Shown here: positions 1 through 8,574 of the stretch, piece by piece | Numbering within the stretch: the first letter of the stretch is position 1 | How the letters are laid out: the number at the start of each line of letters is the position of its first letter | Assembly: GCF_013466985.1 (NCBI RefSeq) | Contig: NZ_CP059164.1 | Location: 1,559,001 to 1,623,000, forward strand | Direction of reading: 5' to 3' | DNA from: Nocardioides ungokensis | GTDB lineage: Bacteria > Actinomycetota > Actinomycetes > Propionibacteriales > Nocardioidaceae | Length of the DNA stretch: 64,000 nt | Position numbers and translations under genes: made by a program | The notes under the pieces: generated by a model | What the model saw: only the letters and a program-made list of their open reading frames with translations | The model's database searches: none | Told to the model about the DNA's origin: nothing

Positions 1-1112
1 GGCTGGAGAAGGCGCTCGGGACTCCGGCGCGGATCTACTACAAGTACGAAGGGGTCTCGCCCGCCGGCTCGCACAAGCCGAACACGGCGGTGCCCCAGGC
101 GTTCTACAACGCCAGGGCCGGGGTCGAGCGGCTCACCACCGAGACCGGGGCCGGCCAGTGGGGGACGGCCCTGGCGTTCGCGTGCGCCCAGTACGGCCTG
201 GGCTGCGAGGTCTGGCAGGTGCGGGCGTCGTACGACCAGAAGCCGTACCGGCGGATGATGATCGAGACGTTCGGCGGCACCGTGCACCCCAGCCCGTCGG
301 AGCTCACCGCGGCCGGTCGCGCGATCCTCGCCGAGCACCCGGACTCGACCGGCTCGCTCGGCATCGCGATCAGCGAGGCGGTCGAGGTGGCCGCCCAGGA
401 CCCGACCACCAACTACGCGCTGGGCAGCGTGCTCAACCACGTGCTGATGCACCAGACGATCATCGGCGAGGAGGCGCTGCTCCAGCTCGCGCAGGCGGGG
501 GAGACCCCCGACCTCCTCGTCGGCTGCACCGGCGGCGGGTCGAACTTCGGCGGCCTGATGTTCCCGTTCCTGCGGGAGAAGTGGGCCGGCCGGATGAACC
601 CGACCGTGCGGGCCGTGGAGCCGGCCGCGTGCCCCTCGCTGACCCAGGGCACCTACGCCTACGACTTCGGCGACACCGCGGGCATGACGCCGTTGATGAA
701 GATGCACACCCTGGGCCACGACTTCGTGCCGGACCCGATCCACGCCGGGGGCCTGCGCTACCACGGGATGAGCCCGCTGATCAGCCACCTGTACGAGACG
801 CGCGAGATCGAGGCGGTCGCCAAGCCGCAGACCGAGTGCTTCTCTGCCGGCGTGCTCTTCGCGCGCACCGAGGGCATCGTGCCCGCCCCCGAGCCCACCC
901 ACGCGCTCGCCGCCGCCGTCGAGGAGGCCCTGCGCTGCAAGGAGAGCGGCGAGGAGAAGGTGATCCTGACCGCGCTGTGCGGCCACGGCCACCTCGACCT
1001 GCCCGCCTACGACGCCTACCTGTCCGGCAGGGTCGTCGACCACGCGTGGGAGGACGCCGACATCCAGGCCGCGGTGGCCGAGGCGCTCGCCAAGCTGCCC
1101 ACGCTCGCCTGA
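1..1112 (+). CDS. trpB: TrpB-like PLP-dependent enzyme (tryptophan synthase beta, TrpB2 type), 5' truncated
   Basis: The gene enters from the left edge; the first complete codon is at position 3. The visible 369 residues begin just before the PLP lysine segment ([11 protein letters not shown], where K would form the Schiff base) and contain the glycine-rich phosphate-binding loop [11 protein letters not shown]. The long C-terminal part resembles the TrpB2 subgroup rather than the classical TrpB1 that pairs with TrpA. The family makes L-tryptophan from indole and serine, or in some TrpB2 enzymes from phosphoserine or other donors. No trpA or other trp gene is visible downstream; the next gene is convergent. 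The exact substrate cannot be told from this fragment. Confidence 0.85.
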   Translation, partial: LEKALGTPARIYYKYEGVSPAGSHKPNTAVPQAFYNARAGVERLTTETGAGQWGTALAFACAQYGLGCEVWQVRASYDQKPYRRMMIETFGGTVHPSPSELTAAGRAILAEHPDSTGSLGIAISEAVEVAAQDPTTNYALGSVLNHVLMHQTIIGEEALLQLAQAGETPDLLVGCTGGGSNFGGLMFPFLREKWAGRMNPTVRAVEPAACPSLTQGTYAYDFGDTAGMTPLMKMHTLGHDFVPDPIHAGGLRYHGMSPLISHLYETREIEAVAKPQTECFSAGVLFARTEGIVPAPEPTHALAAAVEEALRCKESGEEKVILTALCGHGHLDLPAYDAYLSGRVVDHAWEDADIQAAVAEALAKLPTLA

Positions 1113-1146
1113 GGTCGACCGGCGAGCGCGTCGAGCGTCCTGACGG

Positions 1147-1768
1147 CTACGACGTGACCGGCGCGTCCAGGCGCGGGGGAGCAGCGGCGACCAGCCGTTC
1201 GAGCAGGTCGCGGTCGCCGGTCACCGTCACGGCGTCCAGCCGTTGCTCGACGAACATCGCGTAGAGGGCGGCGGGGTCTGCCTCGACCACGACGTCGGGG
1301 TCGTCGACCGGCGCGCGGCGTACCTCGCCGTCGACCAGTGAGGCGACCTCGTCACCGACGCGGAACTCGAAGCTGCCCGCAGGCGCCACCGCCGCCAGAG
1401 CGATGTCCAGGGCGTTGGCCACCCAGCCGTCGAAGAGGCCCGACCCGGGCGTGGGCGGGCCGAGGGAGCGGGCACCCCAGAGGGCGAGCTCGCGCACGAC
1501 GGTCGCAGCGCGCGCCGTAGTCGGTCAGCTCGTAGATCCGTGAAGCCGCGGGTGGGGGCAGCGTGCGACGGCTGACCACGCCATGTGTCTCGAGGTCCCG
1601 CAGCCGGGTGGCGAGGATGTTGGTCCCGATCCCGGGCAGGCCCTCCACGAGGTCGGTGTAGCGCCTAGGGCCGTGCATCAGCTCGCGCACCACGAGCAGC
1701 GACCAACGATCGCCGACCAGGTCCAGGGCGTGCGCCATCGGGCAGTACTGGTCATACCGCTTTGCCAT
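1147..1768 (-). CDS. HxlR-family transcriptional regulator with C-terminal SCP2-like domain (frameshifted)
   Basis: Starts at ATG 1768. The first ~95 residues form an HxlR winged helix with the typical early cysteine (YDQYCPMAHALDLVGDRWSLL). The frame breaks near 1500-1520; the rest, ending at 1147, continues in another frame and reads as a C-terminal domain like the sterol-carrier (SCP2) extension seen in many actinobacterial HxlR proteins. Together the pieces make about 205 residues. The break lies in a CG-rich stretch and fits the indel errors found across this window. It is divergent from the DHA2 exporter at 1874, so it most likely controls that gene and itself. The ligand is unknown. 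Confidence 0.8.
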
Positions 1769-1873
1769 GCCAAAACCTTACCACAAAATGACTAATTGCA
1801 TGTCGATGCTTCCAAAATGAAAGCGAGAGTGCCTACCGTCGTTCATCTGACTACGAAATTGAAAGGAAAGACG
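1769..1873. promoter_or_regulatory. divergent promoter region between HxlR regulator and exporter
   Basis: This 105-bp intergenic region is distinctly richer in A/T than its surroundings and must hold both divergent promoters. It contains a small inverted repeat, GCAT-gtcg-ATGC (1798-1809), a candidate regulator site. A purine-rich ribosome binding site (GAAAGGAAAG, 1861-1870) precedes the exporter ATG. No clear -35/-10 pair could be fixed by eye. Confidence 0.5.
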
Positions 1874-3325
1874 ATGGTCCACTCCGACCGCCGCAAGTGG
1901 TTGGCCCTCGCGCTCCTGTGCCTGGTCCAGTTCATGGTCGTCCTCGACATCGCGATCGTGAACGTCGCACTGCCCTCCATCCAGCTCGATCTCGGCTTCT
2001 CCCAGGACAACCTCCAGTGGGTCATCAGCGCCTACGCCCTCGTGTTCGGCGGCTTCCTGCTGCTCGGCGGGCGCGCGGCCGACATCGTGGGTCGACGGCG
2101 GATGTTCCTCATCGGCATCGTCGTCTTCACGGCCGCCTCGCTCGGGGCCGGTCTGGCCTGGTCGGAGTCCTCCCTGATCGCCGCACGTGCCTTCCAGGGC
2201 CTGGGCGCCGCGATCATCACCCCGGCTGCCCTGTCGATCCTCTCGACGACGTTCGTCGAGGGTCGTGAGCGCAACATCGCGCTCGGTGCCTGGGGCGCCG
2301 TCGGCGGCTTCGGTGCCGTGGCCGGCGTCCTCCTCGGAGGAGTGCTCACCGACGCGCTCAGCTGGGAGTGGATCTTCTTCGTCAACATCCCGGTCGGAGT
2401 CATCGGCTTCGCGCTGGCCCCGGTCCTCCTGCACGAGAGCCGCGACGCACGCGTCCAGCGCTTCGACCTGCCCGGCGCGGTCCTGGTGACCAGCGGGCTG
2501 TCCGGCCTGGTCCTGGCGATCACGCAGGCCGGCCAGCACGGCTGGCTGTCGGCACCGGCGCTCACGGTGTTCGCCCTGTCGGGGCTGCTGCTGGCCGGGT
2601 TCGTCGCCTGGGAGCTGCGCCACCCGGACCCGCTGATGCGCTTCGGGATCCTGCGGACGCGGACCGTCAGCGGGGCCAACGTGGCCGGGTTCATCCTGGG
2701 GACCGCGCTGTTCTCGATGTTCCTGATGCTGACCCTCTACATGCAGCAGGTGCTGGGCTACTCCGCCATGAAGTCCGGCGTCGCCTACCTCGCCGTGGCC
2801 GGTACGGCGATCCTGTGGTCGGCCGTGGCCGGCCAGCTGGTCACCCGCGTCGGCGTGAAGCCGGTCATGGTCGTCGGCATGGCGATGCTGACCGCGGGCC
2901 TGGTGTTCTTCACGCAGGTGTCGCTCGCGGGGTCCTACCTCGGCGACCTGCTGCCCGGCTTCCTGCTCATCGGGGTCGGGATCGGGTTCTCCTTCGTCCC
3001 CATCTCGATCGCCGCGCTGGCCGGGGTGCGCCCGACCGAGGCGGGGCTGGCGTCGGGGCTGATCAACACCTCCCAGCAGATCGGCGGCGCGCTCGGGATC
3101 GCGGTGCTCTCGACGATCGCGAGCTCGCGGACGGAGAGTGCGGTGGCGTCGGGCACGCTGCTGCCCCAGGCGCTCGTCGACGGGTTCTCCTCGGCCTTCA
3201 CCGTCGGTGCGTTCGTCGCGGCCACCGGCGTGATCGCCGCCCTGACCCTGATCCGGCGCCACGAGCTCGAGTCCGTGGCCCCCGAGGTCGTGGACGTGGA
3301 CGAGGCGCTCCCCGACGCCGCCTGA
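1874..3325 (+). CDS. DHA2-family (EmrB/QacA-like) MFS drug exporter
   Basis: 483 residues. The ATG at 1874 is chosen because a purine-rich RBS precedes it and the protein then begins with a short basic stretch followed at once by the first membrane helix; an in-frame TTG at 1796 is less likely. The sequence carries the MFS motif A-like GGRAADIVGRRRMF between helices 2 and 3 and the motif C-type glycines of proton antiporters (GAVGGFGAVAGVLLGGVL). Hydrophobic segments are consistent with 14 helices, the DHA2 layout. It is an inner-membrane proton/drug antiporter by family; the substrate is not predictable. The divergent HxlR gene is its likely regulator. Confidence 0.9.
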   Translation: MVHSDRRKWLALALLCLVQFMVVLDIAIVNVALPSIQLDLGFSQDNLQWVISAYALVFGGFLLLGGRAADIVGRRRMFLIGIVVFTAASLGAGLAWSESSLIAARAFQGLGAAIITPAALSILSTTFVEGRERNIALGAWGAVGGFGAVAGVLLGGVLTDALSWEWIFFVNIPVGVIGFALAPVLLHESRDARVQRFDLPGAVLVTSGLSGLVLAITQAGQHGWLSAPALTVFALSGLLLAGFVAWELRHPDPLMRFGILRTRTVSGANVAGFILGTALFSMFLMLTLYMQQVLGYSAMKSGVAYLAVAGTAILWSAVAGQLVTRVGVKPVMVVGMAMLTAGLVFFTQVSLAGSYLGDLLPGFLLIGVGIGFSFVPISIAALAGVRPTEAGLASGLINTSQQIGGALGIAVLSTIASSRTESAVASGTLLPQALVDGFSSAFTVGAFVAATGVIAALTLIRRHELESVAPEVVDVDEALPDAA

Positions 3326-3349
3326 GCGGTCCGGCCCCGGCGCGACCTC

Positions 3350-3389
3350 TTGCCCCTCCCGGAGGGCCATCGAGGGCGCGTCGGGGCAA
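3350..3389 (+). terminator. possible stem-loop after exporter gene
   Basis: A 7-bp perfect inverted repeat, TTGCCCC (3350-3356) and GGGGCAA (3383-3389), lies 25 bp after the exporter stop, with an internal CCC/GGG-rich section. There is no T-tract, so intrinsic termination is only possible. Confidence 0.35.
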
Positions 3390-3441
3390 GGGCGTGTCTC
3401 TGGTCGAGCCCGGCCCGGGGGTCGGTTCCTCTCGACGGTTG

Positions 3442-3455
3442 ACTGAACGTTCAGT
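3442..3455. promoter_or_regulatory. perfect 14-bp palindrome, candidate TetR-type operator
   Basis: ACTGAACGTTCAGT is a perfect palindrome 44 bp upstream of the GcvT-like start codon at 3499. It overlaps a possible -10 hexamer (TAATCT, 3455-3460) and a TTGACT sequence (3439-3444), so a bound dimer would block transcription. Size and symmetry fit a TetR/AcrR-type dimer site. No tetR gene lies next to it in the window. Confidence 0.6.
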
Positions 3456-3498
3456 AATCTCGGAGTGTGCTCACGCGCGAGCACGGGGAGGTCGACCC

Positions 3499-4698
3499 AT
3501 GATCACCACGACTCCGTTCCACGAACGGCTCGACCAGCTCAACGAGACCGGGCTGTGGGGCCACTGGTCCGGCTACCTGTCGGCCACGCGCTACTGCTCC
3601 TCTGCCAAGCACGAGTACTTCGCCGTCCGGAACAGCGCGGGATTCTTCGACACCTCCCCGTTGTACAAGTACCGGATCGTCGGACGTGACGCCGAGCGGC
3701 TGCTCGCCGGGGTGATGACCCGCGACATCCGGCAGTGCCGGCCCGGCAAGGCGCAGTACACCGTCTGGTGCGACGACCGCGGGTTCGTCCTGGAGGACGG
3801 CGTGGTCTTCCGACATTCCCAGGACGAGTTCCTGCTCACGGCCGCCGAGCCGAACCTCGGCTACTTCAGCGACCTGGCCGGGCGGCTCGACGTGTCCCTC
3901 GAGGACGTCACTGACGAGCTCGGGATGCTGGCCGTTCAGGGCCCCCGCTCGCGGGCGATCCTCGCAAAGATCGCGCCGGGCGTGGAGGAGCTCGGCTACT
4001 TCGAGCACACCGACGCCAAGATCGGCACCACGCCGGTGACCGTGTCACGGACCGGCTACACCGGCGACCTCGGCTTCGAGATCCGGGTCGCCCGCGACGA
4101 CGCGCTCCCGGTGCTGGACGCCGTGATCGCGGCGGGGGAGGGTCACGGGCTACGGCCGTTCGGCGAGCAGGCGCTGCTGATGGCCAGGATCGAGGCCGGT
4201 CTCGCCCTGATCGGCGTCGAGTTCTCCTCGAGCCGCTTCGCGTACACCGACCACGAACGCGTCACGCCGAAGGAGCTCGGGTTCGGCTGGATGCTGCACG
4301 GCATCGATGACGAGACCCGGCCCTTCATCGGCCGCGACGCCATCCGGCGCGAGCTCGCGGAGAAGACGTCGCGGTGGGCGACGGTGGGCCTGCTCCTCGA
4401 CTGGGCCGACCACGACCGGGTCTACGTCGCGGCCGGCCTGGTCCCGCCGAAGGACGAGACCCCGGTCGAGGACGAGTTCATGCTCTACGACGACGCCGGC
4501 GCGCGGATCGGCTACACCACGAGCCAGATGTACTCACCCGTGCTGCAGCGCCACATCGCGATCGCCCGGGTCCGGCCCGACCTCGCCGCGCTCGGCACCC
4601 GGGTCGACTACGAGCTGACCATCAACCACGAGTACCAGACCATCGCGGCGGAGGTCACCCGCCTCCCGTTCTTCAACCCAGCCCGAAAGACGGCCTGA
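3499..4698 (+). CDS. aminomethyltransferase (GcvT)-family protein
   Basis: 399 residues from ATG 3499, preceded by GGGGAGG at 3485-3491. The protein aligns by eye over its length with the folate-binding GcvT family: early NSAGFFDTSPLYKYRIVG, YTVWCDDRGFVLEDG, the central SRTGYTGDLGFEI and the C-terminal barrel domain. GcvT relatives transfer one-carbon units from an aminomethyl donor or from an N-methyl compound to tetrahydrofolate. No glycine-cleavage gcvH or gcvP is nearby. The next gene starts 2 nt after its stop and encodes a flavin oxidoreductase, so the pair may oxidise and demethylate an N- or O-methylated compound; that role is inference. A palindrome sits in its promoter. Confidence 0.85.
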   Translation: MITTTPFHERLDQLNETGLWGHWSGYLSATRYCSSAKHEYFAVRNSAGFFDTSPLYKYRIVGRDAERLLAGVMTRDIRQCRPGKAQYTVWCDDRGFVLEDGVVFRHSQDEFLLTAAEPNLGYFSDLAGRLDVSLEDVTDELGMLAVQGPRSRAILAKIAPGVEELGYFEHTDAKIGTTPVTVSRTGYTGDLGFEIRVARDDALPVLDAVIAAGEGHGLRPFGEQALLMARIEAGLALIGVEFSSSRFAYTDHERVTPKELGFGWMLHGIDDETRPFIGRDAIRRELAEKTSRWATVGLLLDWADHDRVYVAAGLVPPKDETPVEDEFMLYDDAGARIGYTTSQMYSPVLQRHIAIARVRPDLAALGTRVDYELTINHEYQTIAAEVTRLPFFNPARKTA

Positions 4699-4700
4699 GC

Positions 4701-6311
4701 ATGGCAACGAAGAGCACCAGCTACGACGCGATCATCGTCGGAGGCGGCCACAACGGCCTCGTCAACGGCGCCTACCTCGCCAAGGCCGGCCTCAAGGTCC
4801 TCGTCATCGAGCGCCGCCACGTCGTCGGCGGTGCCGCGATCACCGAGGAGCTGCGGCCGGGCTTCCACTTCACCTCGTTCTCCTACGCCCTGAGCCTGCT
4901 GCGGCCGGACATCGTGCACGAGCTCGACCTGGTCAAGCACGGCTTCATGCCGATCCTGATGCCCTCCTCGTTCGCGCCCATGGAGAACGGCGACTACCTG
5001 CTGCTCGGCCAGGACCGCGACGAGAACATCAGGGAGATCATGCGGCACTCGCCGCACGACGCCGACGCGATGGACCGCTACGAGTACGACGTGGAGCGGG
5101 TCTGCCAGCTGGTCAAGCCGCTCCTGGACAAGGTTCCACCGAACATCTTCGGCAAGTCCGCGGAGGACCTCGCCGAGACCGCCGATCTCGTCAGGCACCT
5201 GCGCGGGGTGGACCAGAAGGTGATCCACGACCTGGTCCGGATGCTCACCGGCAGCGCCGCCGACTTCCTCGACGACTACTTCGAGAGCGACATCCTCAAG
5301 GGCTACATCGCCTCCTCGGGCATCATCGGCACGAAGGTCGGGCCGATGTCGCAGGGCTCTGGCCTGGTGCTGCTCTACCACTCGATGGGCGAGCACGACG
5401 GGCACTTCGGGGCCTGGTCGTTCCACAAGGGCGGCAACGGTGGCTTCACCGAGGTGCTGGCGCGGGCAGCGCAGTCGTTCGGCGCGGAGATCATGCTGAA
5501 CGCGCCGGTGTCCCGCGTGGTCACCAAGGAGGGACGAGCCGTGGGGGTCGCCCTGGAGGACGGCACCGAGCTCACGGCCAGGACCGTCGTCAGCGCCGTG
5601 GACCCGCGACGAACCTTCACCGAGCTGGTGGAGCCCCGGGAGCTGCCGAGCGACCTGGTGGAGAACATCGACCGGATGAAGTTCCAGGGCACCTCCGCGA
5701 AGGTCAACTTCGCCCTGGACGGGGCCCCTCGCTACCCCGCGCTCGGCGACCGGACCGACCAGTACCTCGGGTTCGTCAACATCGGGCCGTCGATGGAGTA
5801 CCTCGAGCGCGCATTCGACGACGCGAAGTACGGCTGGTACAGCCAGCGGCCCTACATCGACTGCGCGATCCAGTCCTTCGTCGACCCCGACATGGCGCCT
5901 CCGGGCAAGCACGTGATGTCGTGCTTCGTCCAGTACGCGCCGTACCACCTCAAGGGCAGCGACTGGGACACCGAGCGGGAGCGCTTCGCGGACACCGTGC
6001 AGGGCACGTTGGAGTCGTTCTTCCCCGGCTTCGGCGACCTCGTGCTCCAGCGCGAGGTGAGGACCCCGCTCGACATCGAGCGCACCGTCGGCCTGACCGA
6101 GGGCAACATCTTCGCCGGCGAGTTCTTCGCGCCGCAGATGTACTTCTTCAGGCCCGCACCGGGCTGGAGCCAGTACCGCACGCCCATCGACGGCTACTAC
6201 CAGTGCGGCTCCGGGACCCATCCCGGCGGCTGCGTCATGGGGGCACCGGGCAAGCTGGCCAGCCAGCAGATCCTGCGCGATCTCACCGCGGACAAGGCCG
6301 CCACGGGCTGA
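4701..6311 (+). CDS. phytoene-dehydrogenase-like FAD oxidoreductase (CrtI/amine-oxidase fold)
   Basis: 536 residues starting 2 nt after the GcvT-like gene, almost certainly the same transcript. The N-terminus has the dinucleotide-binding motif AIIVGGGHNGLVNGAYLAKAG followed by the acidic end of the second strand (VLVIERRHVVGG), and the C-terminus has a second FAD-contacting stretch (YYQCGSGTHPGGCVMGAPG). This is the CrtI-like branch of NAD(P)/FAD oxidoreductases. Many members are not carotenoid enzymes, and no other carotenoid gene is nearby. Pairing with a GcvT-like folate enzyme favours oxidation of a small methylated amine or ether over phytoene desaturation, as inference. Confidence 0.85.
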   Translation: MATKSTSYDAIIVGGGHNGLVNGAYLAKAGLKVLVIERRHVVGGAAITEELRPGFHFTSFSYALSLLRPDIVHELDLVKHGFMPILMPSSFAPMENGDYLLLGQDRDENIREIMRHSPHDADAMDRYEYDVERVCQLVKPLLDKVPPNIFGKSAEDLAETADLVRHLRGVDQKVIHDLVRMLTGSAADFLDDYFESDILKGYIASSGIIGTKVGPMSQGSGLVLLYHSMGEHDGHFGAWSFHKGGNGGFTEVLARAAQSFGAEIMLNAPVSRVVTKEGRAVGVALEDGTELTARTVVSAVDPRRTFTELVEPRELPSDLVENIDRMKFQGTSAKVNFALDGAPRYPALGDRTDQYLGFVNIGPSMEYLERAFDDAKYGWYSQRPYIDCAIQSFVDPDMAPPGKHVMSCFVQYAPYHLKGSDWDTERERFADTVQGTLESFFPGFGDLVLQREVRTPLDIERTVGLTEGNIFAGEFFAPQMYFFRPAPGWSQYRTPIDGYYQCGSGTHPGGCVMGAPGKLASQQILRDLTADKAATG

Positions 6312-6407
6312 CCGGAAGCGGGCCGATATCCCTGTTCCGGAGGACGCGCCGGGTGCCGGTTGCCACTAGTGTCGTGTTCGCCGTCCGCGCGCGACAGGAG
6401 CTTGTCG

Positions 6408-8549
6408 ATGGGTAGCTGGGCAGAGTTCGTCCTGCGGCACCGCAGGTGGGTCGTGGTCTTCTGGCTGTGCGTGCTCGTCGCGGGCGGCCTGGCGGCCGGA
6501 AAGACCAGCAACCGGCTCACGGTCGACTTCTCGCTGCCCGGCCAGCCCGGCACCAAGGCGACCGAGCAGATCGTCGCGGCCGTCCACAACGGCGGCAACA
6601 CCACGCCGATGCTGGCCACGGTGACGATGCCTCCGGGGCAGACGATCACCGGCCACGAGAAGGAGGTCGCCCGCGCGTTCGACGCGGTCCAGCGGGGCGT
6701 CCCGAACCTCCGGGTGGTCGACGAGGCCAACACCGGCGACCGCGCGTTCCGCACCGCCGACGACCGCACGGCGTACGCGATGGTGTTCTACCCGTTCCCG
6801 CAGACCTTCTCCGAGCAGCTGCCCACCGAGCCGATCCGCGCGGCCGTCACGGGGGCGGCGCCCGCAGGCGCCACCGTCGGGGTCACCGGCATGGACGCGC
6901 TCGCCGTGGGCAGCGACACCGGCGGCCCGGGAGTCCTCGCCGAGACCCTGCTCGGCGCGGCCGGCGCGCTGCTGGTGCTCCTCTTCGTCTTCGCGTCGGC
7001 ACTGGCGCTGCTGCCGCTGGCCGTGGCGGCGGTGTCGATCCTGGCGACGTTCCTGATGCTGTTCCCGCTGACCTACCTGACCGACGTCTCGTTCATCGTG
7101 CAGTTCCTGGTCGCACTCGTCGGCCTCGGAGTCGCGATCGACTACTCGCTGCTGTTCGTCACCCGATGGCGCGAGGAACGAGACCACGGGCGGGAGAACC
7201 ACGAGGCGGTCGTCGCCGCGATGGAGACCGCGGGCCACGCGGTCCTCTTCAGCGGCATCACCGTCGCGATCGGCCTGTTGGCGCTGGTCGTGCTGCCGGT
7301 GCCGTTCATGCGGAGCATCGGCTACGGCGGCGCACTGATCCCGGTCGCGAGTGTCGCGGTCACGCTGTCGCTCACCCCCGCGATCCTGGGCGGCATCGGG
7401 CCGCGCGTGGACTGGCCGAAGATCCGGCACGAGAGCAGCGCCAGCCCGGGGTGGACCCGCTGGGCGCGCCTGGTCGTGCGCCACCGGGTCGCCGCCGTGG
7501 TCGCTGCGACGGTGGTCCTCGGGCTCCTCGTCGCCGCCTTCTTCGGCATCAAGATCGGCGCGGCTTCCTCGGACTCGCTGGCCCAGAGCGGGCCGGCGGT
7601 CACCGCGCTGCACCGGCTGGAGCGGGGCGGTGTCAGCACCGGCGCGCTGACGCCGATCGAGGTGCTCGCCGACAGCAACCAGGCGCAGGCCGTCGCGGAC
7701 CGGCTCGGCCAGGTCGACGGCATCGAGGCCGCACTGGTCTCGACCGGGGCGTCGAGCTCAGCCGACGGCCGGACGGTCGTCGTGCTCATCCCCGACGCCG
7801 AGACCGTCAACTCCAAGAGCGTGGCTGTCGTCCGGCGCGTCACGGACGCCGCAGACCAGACGCCGGGGGTGATCGGTGTGGCGGGTCTCGGCACCGCGCA
7901 GGTGGACTTCTTGCACGCGGTCTACGGCAACTTCCCGCTGATGCTCACGATCATCGCGCTGCTCACCTTCGTGCTGCTGGTGCGCGCCTTCCGATCGCTG
8001 CTGCTGCCGTTCAAGGCCGTGGTGCTCAACCTCGTCTCGCTCACCGCGGTGTACGGCGCGATGGTGCTGTTCTGGCAGAACGGCTACGGGTCCGACGCCC
8101 TCTTCGGGATCCCGGAGACCGGCGCCGTCACCTTCTGGGTCCCGCTGATGGTGTTCGCGTTCCTCTTCGGGCTCTCGATGGACTACGAGGTCTTCATCCT
8201 GTCCCGGATCCGGGAGGAGTACGACGCCGGCCGCTCCAACGACGAGGCGGTGATCGAGGGCATCGGACGCACCGGCCGGCTGGTGACGAGCGCGGCCCTG
8301 ATCCTGTTCCTCGCGTTCGCGGCCCTGGCCTCGGGGCCCGGCACCGACCTGAAGGTGATGGCGACCGCGCTCGGCTTCGGCATCCTGCTCGACGCGACCG
8401 TCGTCCGCTCGCTGCTGGTGCCCTCGCTGGTCTCGCTGCTCGGCAGGTGGAACTGGTACCTGCCCGACTGGGTCGCCCGCCTGCTGCGGATCGAGCCCTC
8501 GCGCTCCCACGCCGAGGAGCCGGAGCCGGACCTCGCCGCGGAACGCTGA
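6408..8549 (+). CDS. MMPL-family RND transporter
   Basis: 713 residues from ATG 6408 with GACAGGAG 8 nt upstream. It begins with a basic stretch then one membrane helix, a periplasmic domain (about residues 40-180), a block of helices, a second external domain and a final helix block, the duplicated MMPL/RND layout. Conserved loop motifs include DYSLLFVTRWREE in the first half and DYEVFILSRIREEYDAG in the second. These proteins use proton motive force to export lipids, siderophores or drugs across the cytoplasmic membrane. The C-terminus is a charged cytoplasmic tail. The substrate is unknown; neither neighbour suggests one. Confidence 0.9.
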   Translation: MGSWAEFVLRHRRWVVVFWLCVLVAGGLAAGKTSNRLTVDFSLPGQPGTKATEQIVAAVHNGGNTTPMLATVTMPPGQTITGHEKEVARAFDAVQRGVPNLRVVDEANTGDRAFRTADDRTAYAMVFYPFPQTFSEQLPTEPIRAAVTGAAPAGATVGVTGMDALAVGSDTGGPGVLAETLLGAAGALLVLLFVFASALALLPLAVAAVSILATFLMLFPLTYLTDVSFIVQFLVALVGLGVAIDYSLLFVTRWREERDHGRENHEAVVAAMETAGHAVLFSGITVAIGLLALVVLPVPFMRSIGYGGALIPVASVAVTLSLTPAILGGIGPRVDWPKIRHESSASPGWTRWARLVVRHRVAAVVAATVVLGLLVAAFFGIKIGAASSDSLAQSGPAVTALHRLERGGVSTGALTPIEVLADSNQAQAVADRLGQVDGIEAALVSTGASSSADGRTVVVLIPDAETVNSKSVAVVRRVTDAADQTPGVIGVAGLGTAQVDFLHAVYGNFPLMLTIIALLTFVLLVRAFRSLLLPFKAVVLNLVSLTAVYGAMVLFWQNGYGSDALFGIPETGAVTFWVPLMVFAFLFGLSMDYEVFILSRIREEYDAGRSNDEAVIEGIGRTGRLVTSAALILFLAFAALASGPGTDLKVMATALGFGILLDATVVRSLLVPSLVSLLGRWNWYLPDWVARLLRIEPSRSHAEEPEPDLAAER

Positions 8550-8574
8550 GCAACGCTCCGACGCGCGGCGATCG

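Noticed and set aside
1778..3484. 568-codon open frame on the minus strand opposite the exporter gene
   Set aside because: It is the antisense shadow of a clear MFS gene; the protein is Arg/Asp/Gly/Pro-rich low complexity with no motif, as expected in high-GC DNA.
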